Shown here in pieces: positions 16,017 through 24,060 of a DNA stretch of 64,000 nucleotides (the first letter of the stretch is position 1; each line of letters starts with the position of its first letter). A model generated the notes under the pieces. It saw only the letters and a list, made by a program, of their open reading frames with translations, did not search any database and was not told where the DNA came from. Location: positions 1,178,001 through 1,242,000 of the forward strand of contig NZ_CP134706.1 in assembly GCF_038246755.1 (NCBI RefSeq). The letters are read 5' to 3'. The stretch is from Micromonospora sp. FIMYZ51. GTDB taxonomy: Bacteria > Actinomycetota > Actinomycetes > Mycobacteriales > Micromonosporaceae. Both the position numbers and the translations under genes were made by a program.

Positions 16017-18344
16017 GTGTCGCGAGAGGACGTCGAGCAGGCTGCCGTGCGGTCGTCCGAGCCGAAACGGGCCGGTCGGGCGGGGCTGCTCGGGGCTGGC
16101 GCGGTCGTTGCCGGCGAGGCGCTCTGGCTGGCCTTGGACCTGCCCGAGCCGGCGCTGGTCAGCGACCTCAGCTCGGTCACGGTGGCGGCCTGGGCCGGGA
16201 TGGCCTGTGTCGGGGCGTCCCGCCGGCATCCGGCACCGCTGCGCCGATTCTGGTGGCTGCTCGCGGCCACCCTGGTACTCGCGGCGGCCGGGCGAGCACT
16301 GTGGACGGTGCAGCGGCTGCTCGGCAACGACCTGCCGCACACGCTGCCGGTCGGGCTGCTCTTCGCGGCCAGCCTGGTCGCCGGCACCGCGGCCATCCTC
16401 TGCTCGGTCACCGCGCCGCGAACCGGGGTGGGGCGGGCCCGGACCCTGCTCGACGGGGTGATCGTCGGGCTGGCGCTGGTCCCGGTCGGCTGGGTGTTGA
16501 TCTTCAGGACCGTCTCCCTGGCGGACCTTGACGAGCCGCTGCGTACCGCCGGGCTGCTCTACCCGATGTTCGACCTGATGCAGCTGACCATCCTGGTCGT
16601 GGTGATCGGTCCCGGTCGGCCGGTGTGGCACGGGTTGACGCTGCTGGCCGCGAGCCTCTCGATCCGGGCGGTGGCCGACACCATCTACGTCTCCTGGGTG
16701 GCCGCCGGCACCTACCAGCCCGGCACGCTTGTGGACGTGCTCTGGCCGGTGAGCTACCTGCTGATCGGCGTGGCGACCCGGCTGCCCGCACCGGCGCACT
16801 TCGACCGCCCGGACGAGTCCGGCGAGCTGCCGCTGCCGCCGTGGTGGCGGGTGGCGTTGCCGTACCTGCCGGTGGGCGGGGCGATCGTGGCGACCCTGTT
16901 GTCCCGTGAACCCGGCGGGCACACCCCGCTGCCGGTGTTCCTGACGATGATGACGCTGCTGGCGGCGCTGGCGTTGCGGCAGAGCCTGGCGGCCAACGAG
17001 AACCTGCGCCTGGTGGCCCGGCTGCGACAGCTCGCCTACGTCGACCAACTCACCGGACTGCCCAATCGGTTGGCGTTCACCCGTCGGCTGCGATCGGCCC
17101 TGCGCGGGGCGAAACCGGTCGCCGTGCTGCTGCTCGACCTGGACGGGTTCAAGCAGGTGAACGACCGTTTCGGGCACACCACCGGCGACACCCTGCTGAC
17201 CGGGCTGTCCCGCCGGATGCGCCGGGCCGTGGCCGACGACGGCATGATCGCCCGGATCGGCGGCGACGAGTTCGCGGTACTTGTCACCGGCGATCGACCG
17301 GCGGTGCCGGAGCGGCTGGCGGAACGGCTGCTGGCGGCGCTGCACCCGTCGGCCGGCGAGGAGGTCGTCGGGGTGCATCCGTCGGCGAGCATCGGCATCG
17401 CCGAGTACGGGCCGCAGCACATCTCCTACACCGACCTGCTGCGCGACGCGGATATCGCGATGTACGCGGCGAAGGCGGCCGGCAAGTCGGCGTACCGACG
17501 GTGCACGCCGCTGCTGCGCGAGTCGGCGGTGGGCCGGGCGGAGCTGATCGCCGACCTGCGCCGAGCGGTCGACGAGGGGCAGTTGCACCTGGAGTTCCAG
17601 CCGATCGTGGACCTGGCCACCGGGGCGGTACGCAGCGCGGAGGCGCTGGTCCGCTGGCGGCATCCGCAGCTGGGCATGCTCAGCCCGGCCCGGTTCCTGC
17701 CGCTGGCCGAGGAGACCGGGCTGATCCTGCCGATCGACCGGTGGGTGATCCACGAGGCGTGCCGGGCGGCGGCCACCTGGCAGGACCGCATCCCGGCGGC
17801 GACGGTGGCGGTGAACATCGCCGCGTCGCACCTGCGTCGGCCGGATCTGATCGCCACGGTCACCGAGGCCACCGCCGGTGCGGGGCTGGCACCGCGGGCG
17901 TTGACCCTGGAGCTGACCGAGTCGGCGCTGATCGAGGGGAGCGACGCGGTGCTCGACCGGTTGAGCCAGCTGCGGGAGCTGGGCATCCGGATCGCCATCG
18001 ACGACTTCGGCACCGGATACTCGTCGCTGAGCTACCTGCACCGGATCCCGGCGACCGAGCTGAAGATCGACCGGTCGTTCGTGGCCCGGATTCCCGAGGA
18101 CACCCGGGCCTATGCCACGGTGGAGATGGTGACCCGGCTGGCCGGGGCGTTCGACCTGGCCGTGGTGGCCGAGGGGGTGGAGACCGACCGGCAGCACGAG
18201 GCGGTGGCCGCCATCGGGTGCGTGCAGGGGCAGGGCTACCGGTACGGGCGGCCCGCCGGGCTGGGTGAGTTGCGTACCGTACTGGCCAAACGCCGCCCGC
18301 CCGGGGTGACCGACGTCGCAGAATCGGGGTTGACCCTCACCTAA
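16017..18344 (+). CDS. Membrane GGDEF-EAL protein (c-di-GMP turnover)
   Basis: 775 residues from the GTG at 16017, with GGAG nine bases before it. The upstream in-frame codons back to 15864 have about 35% A/T at third positions, against under 10% downstream, so they look non-coding. Residues ~20-325 contain about eight to nine membrane helices. The GGDEF motif is intact at 415-419, in a diguanylate cyclase domain beginning DQLTGLPNR, without an RxxD inhibitory site just before it. The EAL domain has EAL at 542-544, the DDFGTGYSS loop and AEGVET, so phosphodiesterase residues are present. Both activities are possible; the sensory membrane part would choose between them. Confidence 0.9.
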   Translation: MSREDVEQAAVRSSEPKRAGRAGLLGAGAVVAGEALWLALDLPEPALVSDLSSVTVAAWAGMACVGASRRHPAPLRRFWWLLAATLVLAAAGRALWTVQRLLGNDLPHTLPVGLLFAASLVAGTAAILCSVTAPRTGVGRARTLLDGVIVGLALVPVGWVLIFRTVSLADLDEPLRTAGLLYPMFDLMQLTILVVVIGPGRPVWHGLTLLAASLSIRAVADTIYVSWVAAGTYQPGTLVDVLWPVSYLLIGVATRLPAPAHFDRPDESGELPLPPWWRVALPYLPVGGAIVATLLSREPGGHTPLPVFLTMMTLLAALALRQSLAANENLRLVARLRQLAYVDQLTGLPNRLAFTRRLRSALRGAKPVAVLLLDLDGFKQVNDRFGHTTGDTLLTGLSRRMRRAVADDGMIARIGGDEFAVLVTGDRPAVPERLAERLLAALHPSAGEEVVGVHPSASIGIAEYGPQHISYTDLLRDADIAMYAAKAAGKSAYRRCTPLLRESAVGRAELIADLRRAVDEGQLHLEFQPIVDLATGAVRSAEALVRWRHPQLGMLSPARFLPLAEETGLILPIDRWVIHEACRAAATWQDRIPAATVAVNIAASHLRRPDLIATVTEATAGAGLAPRALTLELTESALIEGSDAVLDRLSQLRELGIRIAIDDFGTGYSSLSYLHRIPATELKIDRSFVARIPEDTRAYATVEMVTRLAGAFDLAVVAEGVETDRQHEAVAAIGCVQGQGYRYGRPAGLGELRTVLAKRRPPGVTDVAESGLTLT

Positions 18345-18382
18345 CGGCAGGCGGGACCGTGGTTTCCGGAAGGGAGGGAACC

Positions 18383-19141
18383 ATGGCGTACACGGTGGGT
18401 CAGGTGGCGCAGTTGGCCGGCGTGACGGTCCGGACGTTGCACCACTACGACGGGATCGGGCTGTTGTCACCGAGCGGGCGTACCGCCGCGGGCTACCGCC
18501 GCTACGACGAGGCGGACCTGGAGCGCTTGCAGCTGATCCGGTACTACCGGGAGCTGGGGTTCCCGTTGGAGCAGATCGCCGAGATCCTCGACGACCCGGC
18601 GAGTGACCAGGACGCGCACCTGCGCCGCCAGCACGAACTGCTGACGGTACGGATCAAGCGGTTGCAGGAGATGGTCACGGCGATCGAGTTCGCAATGGAG
18701 GCGAGAAAGGTGAACATCCGACTGACCCCGCAGGAGCGGTTCGAGGTCTTCGGTGACTTCGATCCGGAGGCGCACGCCGAGGAGGCGGAGCAGCGCTGGG
18801 GCGGCACCGACGCGTACCGGGAGTCGAACCGGCGCACGTCGAGCTACACCAAGCAGGACTGGCAGCGAATGAAGGACGAGACCGAGGACTGGGGGCGGCG
18901 GATCGTCGCCCTGATGGCCTCGGGCGAGCCGGCCGACGGTCCGGCGGCGATGGAACTGGCCGAGGAGCACCGGCAGCACATCAGCCGGTGGTTCTACGAG
19001 TGCTCGTACGAGATCCACACCGGGCTGGCCGACATGTACCTGGCCGACGAGCGGTTCCTGGCGCACTACGAGGCGTTGGCGCCGGGGCTGGGCAGGTACC
19101 TGCACGAGGCGATCCACGCCAACGCGATCAACCGGGCGTGA
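18383..19141 (+). CDS. TipA-like MerR regulator with TipAS drug-binding domain
   Basis: 252 residues from the ATG at 18383, behind a strong GGGAGGGAA site. The MerR winged helix is at 1-70 (YTVGQVAQLAGVTVRTLHHYDG), followed by a dimerisation coiled coil at ~75-110. The TipAS domain at ~120-252 includes FYECSYEIHTGLADMYLADERF. Cys207 sits where TipAL of Streptomyces captures thiostrepton-type antibiotics covalently. The protein probably activates resistance genes when bound to thiopeptides or other cyclic compounds. A hairpin terminator follows at 19145-19180. Confidence 0.9.
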   Translation: MAYTVGQVAQLAGVTVRTLHHYDGIGLLSPSGRTAAGYRRYDEADLERLQLIRYYRELGFPLEQIAEILDDPASDQDAHLRRQHELLTVRIKRLQEMVTAIEFAMEARKVNIRLTPQERFEVFGDFDPEAHAEEAEQRWGGTDAYRESNRRTSSYTKQDWQRMKDETEDWGRRIVALMASGEPADGPAAMELAEEHRQHISRWFYECSYEIHTGLADMYLADERFLAHYEALAPGLGRYLHEAIHANAINRA

Positions 19142-19144
19142 CGA

Positions 19145-19180
19145 CGGTACGGGGTGGCCCGAGCGGTCCACCCCGTACCG
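19145..19180 (+). terminator. Hairpin terminator after the TipA-like gene
   Basis: Perfect 13-bp arms (19145-19157 and 19168-19180) around a 10-base loop, beginning four bases after the stop codon. A weak A-rich stretch follows. It separates the regulator from the small monooxygenase gene. Confidence 0.8.
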
Positions 19181-19257
19181 CAAATCACGGAATCGGGAAT
19201 GTCGGAGCGGGAGAGTATGACTGGCGGGTACGCCTTACTGATCTCCGGAGGTCCGCT

Positions 19258-19542
19258 GTGTTGATCGTCGCCGGCACGCTCTACGTCGACCCCGCCGAGC
19301 GGGACGACTACCTGGCCACCTGCGCCGACATCGTCGGCCAGGCACGCGAGGCGCCCGGCTGCGTCGACTTCGCCATCAGCCCGGACCTGGTCGAACCGGG
19401 CCGGATCAACGTCTACGAGCGGTGGGAGTCCGAGGAGCAGTTGCTTGACTTCCGTGGCTCCGGTCCGGAGCCCGAGCAGCAGGTGGCGCTTGTCGGCGCC
19501 GAGGTGCACAAGTTCCGGATCAGCGCGGTCGAGTCGCCCTGA
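19258..19542 (+). CDS. ABM-family antibiotic biosynthesis monooxygenase-like protein
   Basis: 94 residues from a GTG with GGAGG six bases upstream; longer in-frame extensions overlap the hairpin at 19145. The protein is one ferredoxin-like ABM domain: LIVAGTLYVDPAERDDYLAT, ARCAPGC-type helix end (REAPGCVDFAIS), and INVYERWESEEQLLDF. ABM proteins act as small cofactor-free monooxygenases, quinol oxidases or haem-degrading enzymes. No secondary-metabolite cluster is nearby, so a housekeeping or stress role is likely. It is cytoplasmic. Confidence 0.85.
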   Translation: MLIVAGTLYVDPAERDDYLATCADIVGQAREAPGCVDFAISPDLVEPGRINVYERWESEEQLLDFRGSGPEPEQQVALVGAEVHKFRISAVESP

Positions 19543-19746
19543 GCCAGCCGGCGCCGCCGCCTCCGGAACCGTCCGGGGTTTGCTCATCTCGTGCATGAGG
19601 CAAAACCACCATCTCGTCCTTTTTGGTCCACCGATCGGGTAATTCATCCCTAGTCGGCCGTGCCATCGCGGTGCTCGACGCCGTTAACACTGTGACACCC
19701 CATCTGGTGGCCTGCGGTTGGTGGCATGCGCGGCGAAGGAGTCGGC

Positions 19747-20943
19747 GTGGCAAGGACTGATTCGACGGGTTCGACATGGCGGTACCGGTGGGCGCGCCGG
19801 CAGAACGAGCGGCGGCTGCGGCTGTTCCGCAGCGACGAGGAAGCCTGGCGGCGACGCGACGAAGAACTACGCCGGTTGCGTACGCTCGCCGAGCGTTGTC
19901 ACGGGTCGGTCGCCGCCGGAGCCGGTCTGCCGCTGGAACTGGCCCCCGACGAGAGCGTGCTGCGGGTGGTGCCGGCCGCCCAACTGGTCGAGGTACGGCA
20001 CACCGCCGTGCTGCCCGCCCCCGATCTGACCGTGGGCCCGTCGAACAACCGGCTGCGGCACCGCCTACCCGACGGGGTCCGGGTCACCGACGCCGGGATG
20101 GCGGTGATCACCAACCGGCGGCTGGTCCTGCTCGGCGGCCGGGGGCGGCGGGACTGGGCGTACGGTCGGATGACCGGCCTGGCCCACGACCCGCAGACGC
20201 CGGTCACGCTGATCCAGGTGCTGGATCGGCGGCATACCTCGGGGGTGCTGCTGCCCATCGACGCGGCGTCCGAGTTCCGGTTCGTGCTCACGCTGGCCTT
20301 CGCCGACGCGATCGAGCAGCGGCACGTCGTCATCGCGCAGCTCGACGAGCTGGCCGCCGAGCACGCCGATGCCCGCCCGTCGCGGCCCGGCATCGCCACG
20401 CCCGGCCAGGCCCGGTTGTCGGCCCTGATTCCCGGTGGCCGGCGCACCGCGGTGGTCGCCGCCGGGCTGGCCGTGACGGTGCCGCTGGTGCTCGCCAACG
20501 TCGGTCCGGCGGACCCGACCGGCCGGGAGACCGCGGTCGCCGCCATCCCCCCGCCCGCCGCGACCACCGCCGCCAAGGCGCCGGCCACGAGCACGTCGAA
20601 GCAACCGGCGGAGCGCACCCCGACCCTGGGCAGCTCGAAGACATCGGCAGCGGGCAGGCCGGAGGCGCCCGGCGTCACCGGCGGGTCCACGCCGCAGCCG
20701 GTTGGCTCGAAAGCCGAACCCCACTGTGGCGCGCCCGCCAACCCGTTCGGCTACGGCTTCTGCGCGGGCGAGAAGATTCGTGAGCCGGCCCGCGAGGTGT
20801 GCGACCACTTCGACTGCGTACCCGGCTTCTGGGAGGGGCGGGGCTACCTGGTGGAGTGCGCGAACGGCAAGGTCAGCCTCGCCGGCGGCAGCCCCCGGGC
20901 CTGCGGCCAGCACGGCGGGGTACGCCGCACCCTACTGGCCTGA
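19747..20943 (+). CDS. Membrane protein with cysteine-rich DUF3761-like C-terminus
   Basis: 398 residues from a GTG at 19747 preceded by GAAGGAG; an ATG at 19726 has no such site. Residues ~1-220 are a soluble cytoplasmic region with the pattern VTDAGMAVITNRRLVLLGGRGRRDWAY, reminiscent of PH-like domains that bind membranes or peptides. One membrane segment follows (TAVVAAGLAVTVPLVLANV), then an Ala/Thr/Pro-rich linker. The ~70-residue extracellular tail has six Cys and ends GYLVECANGKVSLAGG...ACGQHGGV, the DUF3761-type signature. The function is unknown; the layout suggests an envelope sensor or anchor. Confidence 0.75.
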   Translation: MARTDSTGSTWRYRWARRQNERRLRLFRSDEEAWRRRDEELRRLRTLAERCHGSVAAGAGLPLELAPDESVLRVVPAAQLVEVRHTAVLPAPDLTVGPSNNRLRHRLPDGVRVTDAGMAVITNRRLVLLGGRGRRDWAYGRMTGLAHDPQTPVTLIQVLDRRHTSGVLLPIDAASEFRFVLTLAFADAIEQRHVVIAQLDELAAEHADARPSRPGIATPGQARLSALIPGGRRTAVVAAGLAVTVPLVLANVGPADPTGRETAVAAIPPPAATTAAKAPATSTSKQPAERTPTLGSSKTSAAGRPEAPGVTGGSTPQPVGSKAEPHCGAPANPFGYGFCAGEKIREPAREVCDHFDCVPGFWEGRGYLVECANGKVSLAGGSPRACGQHGGVRRTLLA

Positions 20944-20970
20944 CCGCCGGCAGACCTGGCCCGGGTCTCC

Positions 20971-21045
20971 CGGCTCGGCCACCCGGCTGCCCTCCCGGCT
21001 CGGCCACCCGGCTGCCCTCCCGGCTCGGCCACCCGGCTGCCCTCC
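20971..21045. repeat. Three perfect tandem copies of a 25-bp unit
   Basis: The unit CGGCTCGGCCACCCGGCTG plus CCCTCC is repeated exactly at 20971-20995, 20996-21020 and 21021-21045. It is noncoding and lies between the converging DUF3761-like and VOC genes. There is no spacer diversity, so it is not a CRISPR array; it looks like a slipped-strand minisatellite. Confidence 0.9.
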
Positions 21046-21099
21046 CGTTGGTGCGGTCGCCGGACTCACACGGCTGCGGGGCTCACGCGGTGGGCGCGC

Positions 21100-21462
21100 T
21101 CACTCGGGTGCGTGGCAGACCGCCTCGACGTTGTTGCCGTCCGGATCCCGAACGAACGCGCCGAAGTAGCTGGCGTGGTATTCCGGCCAGACCCGTGGTG
21201 CGTGCAGCACCTGGGCGCCCGCTGCCACCGCCGCGTCATGGAAGGCCCGCACCGCTGCCCGGTCGGCAGCGGTGAACGCGATGTGGCTCTCCCGCTCGGC
21301 CGCGCCGCCCGGGCTGAGCCAGAAGTCGGGTCTGCTGTCGCCGTAACCGACGGCCTCGGGGTATTGCCGCAGCCGTCGGGCGCCAAGCGTGGCGAGGACG
21401 GCGTCGTAGAAGGCGAGGCTGGCGTCGAGGTCGCGGACCTGAATGCCGAGATGATCGAGCAT
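21100..21462 (-). CDS. VOC-family (glyoxalase/bleomycin-resistance fold) protein
   Basis: 120 residues, one vicinal-oxygen-chelate module pair: it opens with LDHLGIQVRDLDASLAFYDAVL and closes with FVRDPDGNNVEAVCH, the usual beta-alpha-beta-beta-beta halves. Likely metal ligands are His4, the His in SHIAFTA and Glu in NNVEAV. Members isomerise, dioxygenate or sequester small molecules; the substrate cannot be told. It is monocistronic, convergent with the gene on its left, and its start is 138 bp from the divergent ECF sigma gene. Confidence 0.88.
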   Translation of the reverse strand: MLDHLGIQVRDLDASLAFYDAVLATLGARRLRQYPEAVGYGDSRPDFWLSPGGAAERESHIAFTAADRAAVRAFHDAAVAAGAQVLHAPRVWPEYHASYFGAFVRDPDGNNVEAVCHAPE

Positions 21463-21600
21463 CTGGTGGCTCCGTCAAGGGCGGGTGAACGAACCGGTAC
21501 GGGCCCCGACGCTAGCGCCGGGGTCTGACAGAACCGGCGGTACGCACGTCACCCGGCAGGTCGTTGCCGGGGCCGGTCGGGCCTGGTCTGATGGGCGGTC

Positions 21601-22875
21601 ATGGGAGTCGTCGAGGTCAACCGCACCATCGACGCGGTGTGGCGAATCGAGTCCGGGCGGGTGATCGCCGCCCTGGCCGGGCTGGTACGCGATGTCGGCT
21701 GGGCCGAGGAACTGGCGCAGGACGCGCTGGTCGCCGCGCTGGAGCAGTGGCCCCGGGTCGGCGTACCGGCAAACCCGGGTGCCTGGTTGACCACGGTGGG
21801 TAAGCGCCGGGCGATCGACGCGCTCCGCCGTCGGCAGGTGCAGCAGCGCAAGGTCGCCGAACTCGGCCGCAACCTGGGTGCGGAGACCTTCACGCCGGAC
21901 TTCGACGCGGCCTTCGAGGAACGGATCGAGGACGACCTGCTCCGATTGATCTTCACCGCCTGCCATCCGGTGCTGACCCCGCAGGCCCGGGCGGCCCTGA
22001 CGCTGCGGATGGTCGGTGGGCTGAAGACCGAGGAGATCGCCCGCGCGTTCCTGGTACCGGAAGCCACAATGGCGCAACGGATCACCCGAGCCAAGCGGAC
22101 GCTCACCGAGGCGAGGGTGCCGTTCGAGGTACCCGACGCGGCCGAGCGAGAGAATCGGCTGGCCAGCGTGCTGGAAGTCAGCTACCTCATCTTCAACGAG
22201 GGGTACGCGGCGACCGCCGGGGACGATTGGCTGCGCCCGGCGCTCTGCGAGGACGCGCTGCGGCTGGTCCGGATCCTTCAGGGCCTGATGCCGGACGAAG
22301 CCGAGGTGCACGGGTTGGCCGCGCTGCTGGAGATCCAGGCATCCCGGACCGGGGCGCGTGTCGACGCCGACGGTGAGCCGGTGCTGCTGATGGAACAGGA
22401 CCGGCGGCGCTGGGACCAACTGCTCATCCGCCGGGGCCTGGCCGCGCTGGACCGGGCCCGCGCGGCGGCTGGGCAGGCCGGCCCGTACACCCTCCAGGCG
22501 GAGATCGCGGCCTGCCACGCGCGGGCGCACACCCCCGAGGAGACGGACTGGGCGCGGATCGCGGCCAACTACGCGCAGCTGGCCCGGGTCGCGCCGTCGC
22601 CGGTGGTGGAGCTGAACCGGGCGGTGGCCGTCTCCTTCGCCGAGGGCCCGGCCGCCGGCCTGACCCTGGCCCGCCCGCTGGCCGACGAGCCGGCGCTGGC
22701 CCGTTACCACCTGCTGCCTGCCGTGCTCGGCGACCTGCTGGCCAGGTTGGGCCGCTACGCCGAGGCCGCCGCCGAGTTCACCCGCGCCGCCGAGTTGACC
22801 GGCAACCTGCGGGAACGGACGCTGCTGCGGGACCGGGCCGCCGACTGCGCGGCGGGGATGCCGCCGAGCCGCTGA
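21601..22875 (+). CDS. ECF42-type sigma factor with C-terminal extension
   Basis: 424 residues from the ATG at 21601. Region sigma-2 is at ~10-75 (RVIAALAGLVRDVGWAEELA...PGAWLTTVGKRRAIDALRR) and region sigma-4 at ~115-170 (LTLRMVGGLKTEEIARAFLV with ATMAQRITRAKR). A ~230-residue TPR-like extension, typical of the ECF42 group, follows (DLLARLGRYAEAAAEFTRAAELTGN). ECF42 factors lack a classical anti-sigma and sit beside DGPF/YCII proteins, as here (23020). The extension is thought to be required for activity. The likely target promoter is at 22906-22932. Confidence 0.92.
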   Translation: MGVVEVNRTIDAVWRIESGRVIAALAGLVRDVGWAEELAQDALVAALEQWPRVGVPANPGAWLTTVGKRRAIDALRRRQVQQRKVAELGRNLGAETFTPDFDAAFEERIEDDLLRLIFTACHPVLTPQARAALTLRMVGGLKTEEIARAFLVPEATMAQRITRAKRTLTEARVPFEVPDAAERENRLASVLEVSYLIFNEGYAATAGDDWLRPALCEDALRLVRILQGLMPDEAEVHGLAALLEIQASRTGARVDADGEPVLLMEQDRRRWDQLLIRRGLAALDRARAAAGQAGPYTLQAEIAACHARAHTPEETDWARIAANYAQLARVAPSPVVELNRAVAVSFAEGPAAGLTLARPLADEPALARYHLLPAVLGDLLARLGRYAEAAAEFTRAAELTGNLRERTLLRDRAADCAAGMPPSR

Positions 22876-22905
22876 GCAAGCTCGCGGAGAAAAATCCGGC
22901 CGCTA

Positions 22906-22932
22906 TGTCGTATCCCGGTCGGGTCGCTCGAC
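22906..22932 (+). promoter_or_regulatory. Candidate ECF42 promoter before the DGPF gene
   Basis: TGTCGT (22906-22911), then a 17-bp spacer and CGAC (22929-22932). Published work on the ECF42 group in Streptomyces reports a TGTCGA -35 and a CGA(T)C-type -10. The match lies ~90 bases upstream of the DGPF/YCII start, in the gap after the sigma gene. This motif match is by eye; transcript mapping would be decisive. Confidence 0.5.
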
Positions 22933-23019
22933 GCGTCAGCGAGAGCCGGTGCGACGGGCCGGCCCGACAGACCAGACACCGGCCGGCAGGACGCGGCACG
23001 GATTGGGAGAGGACGATCG

Positions 23020-23394
23020 ATGCGCTTCATGATCATGCACAAGCTGGACGAGCACCGCCCCGAGCTGTGGCAGCCCGACCCGGCCTTCATCGCCCGGATG
23101 GGCGCCTTCATGGCGGAGGCGAACCAGGCGGGGGTGCTGCTCGCCGGTGAGGGGCTGCGGCCGAGCAGCGTGGACGCCGGCCGGATCACCGTCGCCGGTG
23201 GCAGGACCACGGTGACCGACGGACCGTACGCCGAGACCAAGGAACTGATCGCCGGGTTCGCGCTGGTGCAGGTCCGGGACAAGGCGGAGGCGATGCACTG
23301 GGCGCAGCGCTTCGTGGACGTCTTCGTCGAGGCCGGCATCGACGTGGAGGTGGACGTCCGTCGGGTCACCGAATGGGAGGACGTGGCCGGTTAG
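23020..23394 (+). CDS. YCII/DGPF-domain protein, ECF42 partner
   Basis: 124 residues from the ATG at 23020, preceded by GGGAGAGGA. The protein is a single YCII-like ferredoxin fold starting MRFMIMHKLDEH and carrying the hallmark DGPYAETKE at ~67-75, plus a C-terminal VDVRRVTEWEDV strand. DGPF proteins are the conserved targets and neighbours of ECF42 sigma factors. Their biochemical role is unsettled; YCII relatives have dehalogenase- or lactonase-like His-Asp pairs. It is cytoplasmic. A 38-bp palindrome that should act as terminator follows at 23414. Confidence 0.92.
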   Translation: MRFMIMHKLDEHRPELWQPDPAFIARMGAFMAEANQAGVLLAGEGLRPSSVDAGRITVAGGRTTVTDGPYAETKELIAGFALVQVRDKAEAMHWAQRFVDVFVEAGIDVEVDVRRVTEWEDVAG

Positions 23395-23413
23395 GGCCTG
23401 CCGCGACGCCCCG

Positions 23414-23451
23414 GATGAGCGTCGCCGTGCAGCTGCACGGCGACGCTCATC
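23414..23451. terminator. 38-bp perfect palindrome, probable bidirectional terminator
   Basis: Positions 23414-23451 read the same on both strands, centred on CAGCTG, with no unpaired loop beyond the central bases. It lies 20 bases after the DGPF stop and upstream (left) of the convergent marR gene's end, so it can terminate both. Confidence 0.8.
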
Positions 23452-23479
23452 AGCGTCGGCGGATGGCGGTGCTCATCCG

Positions 23480-23590
23480 CGTTGGGTGGCGGTGCCTCAG
23501 CGTTGGGTGGCGGTGCCTCAGCGTTGGCGGGTGGCGGTGCTCATCCGCGTTGGGTGGCCGCGCCTCAGCGTTGGGTGGCGGCGTGCGCGG
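23480..23590. repeat. Degenerate 21-bp tandem repeat derived from the marR 3' end
   Basis: The unit CGTTGGGTGGCGGTGCCTCAG occurs perfectly at 23480-23500 and 23501-23521. It then degenerates through 23522-23568 into the true marR end, whose last codons and stop are written in the same sequence (23565 onward). The array therefore consists of extra copies of the marR stop region. Confidence 0.75.
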
Positions 23591-24008
23591 CCAGGCGGGA
23601 GAGCGCCGGTACGGCGGCGAGCAGCCGCTCCCGGTCCGCGGCGTCCAACTCGGCCAACGCCGTGGCGAGCAGGTCCCGCCGATGCCGCCCGTACGCGGCG
23701 ATCCGCTCCCGCGCCGCCTCGGTCAGCCCCAGTCGGACGGTACGCCGGTCGGCCGGATCCCGCTCCCGGCTCAGCAGACCGGCCGTGGTCAGCTCGCCGA
23801 CCAGGGTGCTCACCGTGTTCGCCGCCGTGCCCAGGCGTTCGGCGGCCTCCCGGACGCTGATCCCGGGCTGCCGCTGCACCAGCCGCAGCACCTCCGCTTG
23901 GGCGTCCGGCAGAGCGACCCGTCCCGCTCGCTGGCTGGCCGTACGGCGCAGCACCCGGTGCAGGTCGCCCAGGGCGGTGCTGAGTTCGCCGAGCGTCTCA
24001 TCCGTCAC
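23565..24008 (-). CDS. MarR-family transcriptional regulator
   Basis: 147 residues from a GTG at 24008. The winged helix-turn-helix is at ~35-100 (DAQAEVLRLVQRQPGISVREAAERLGTA, then NTVSTLVGELTTAGLLSRE and the wing DPADRRTVRLGLT). It is divergent from a Bcr/CflA-type exporter with only 52 bp between starts, and overlapping inverted repeats in that gap are the likely operator. The standard model is repression of the exporter until a drug-like ligand binds. The 3' end is duplicated as a tandem array just downstream. Confidence 0.92.
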   Translation of the reverse strand: MTDETLGELSTALGDLHRVLRRTASQRAGRVALPDAQAEVLRLVQRQPGISVREAAERLGTAANTVSTLVGELTTAGLLSRERDPADRRTVRLGLTEAARERIAAYGRHRRDLLATALAELDAADRERLLAAVPALSRLAAHAATQR

Positions 24009-24030
24009 AGTGTGACCCTCTCCGGCTGAA

Positions 24031-24047
24031 TGCCTCTGTAGGCAGAG
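24031..24047. promoter_or_regulatory. Candidate MarR operator
   Basis: Two overlapping inverted repeats: TGCCT-N4-AGGCA (24031-24044) and CTCTG-N4-CAGAG (24034-24047). They lie midway between the divergent marR (start 24008) and exporter (start 24061) genes, an ideal place to control both. Confidence 0.6.
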
Positions 24048-24060
24048 CTATCGTAACCGG

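Noticed and set aside
20971..21045. Possible CRISPR-like array
   Set aside because: Units are directly abutting with no spacers and no cas genes nearby; it is a minisatellite.
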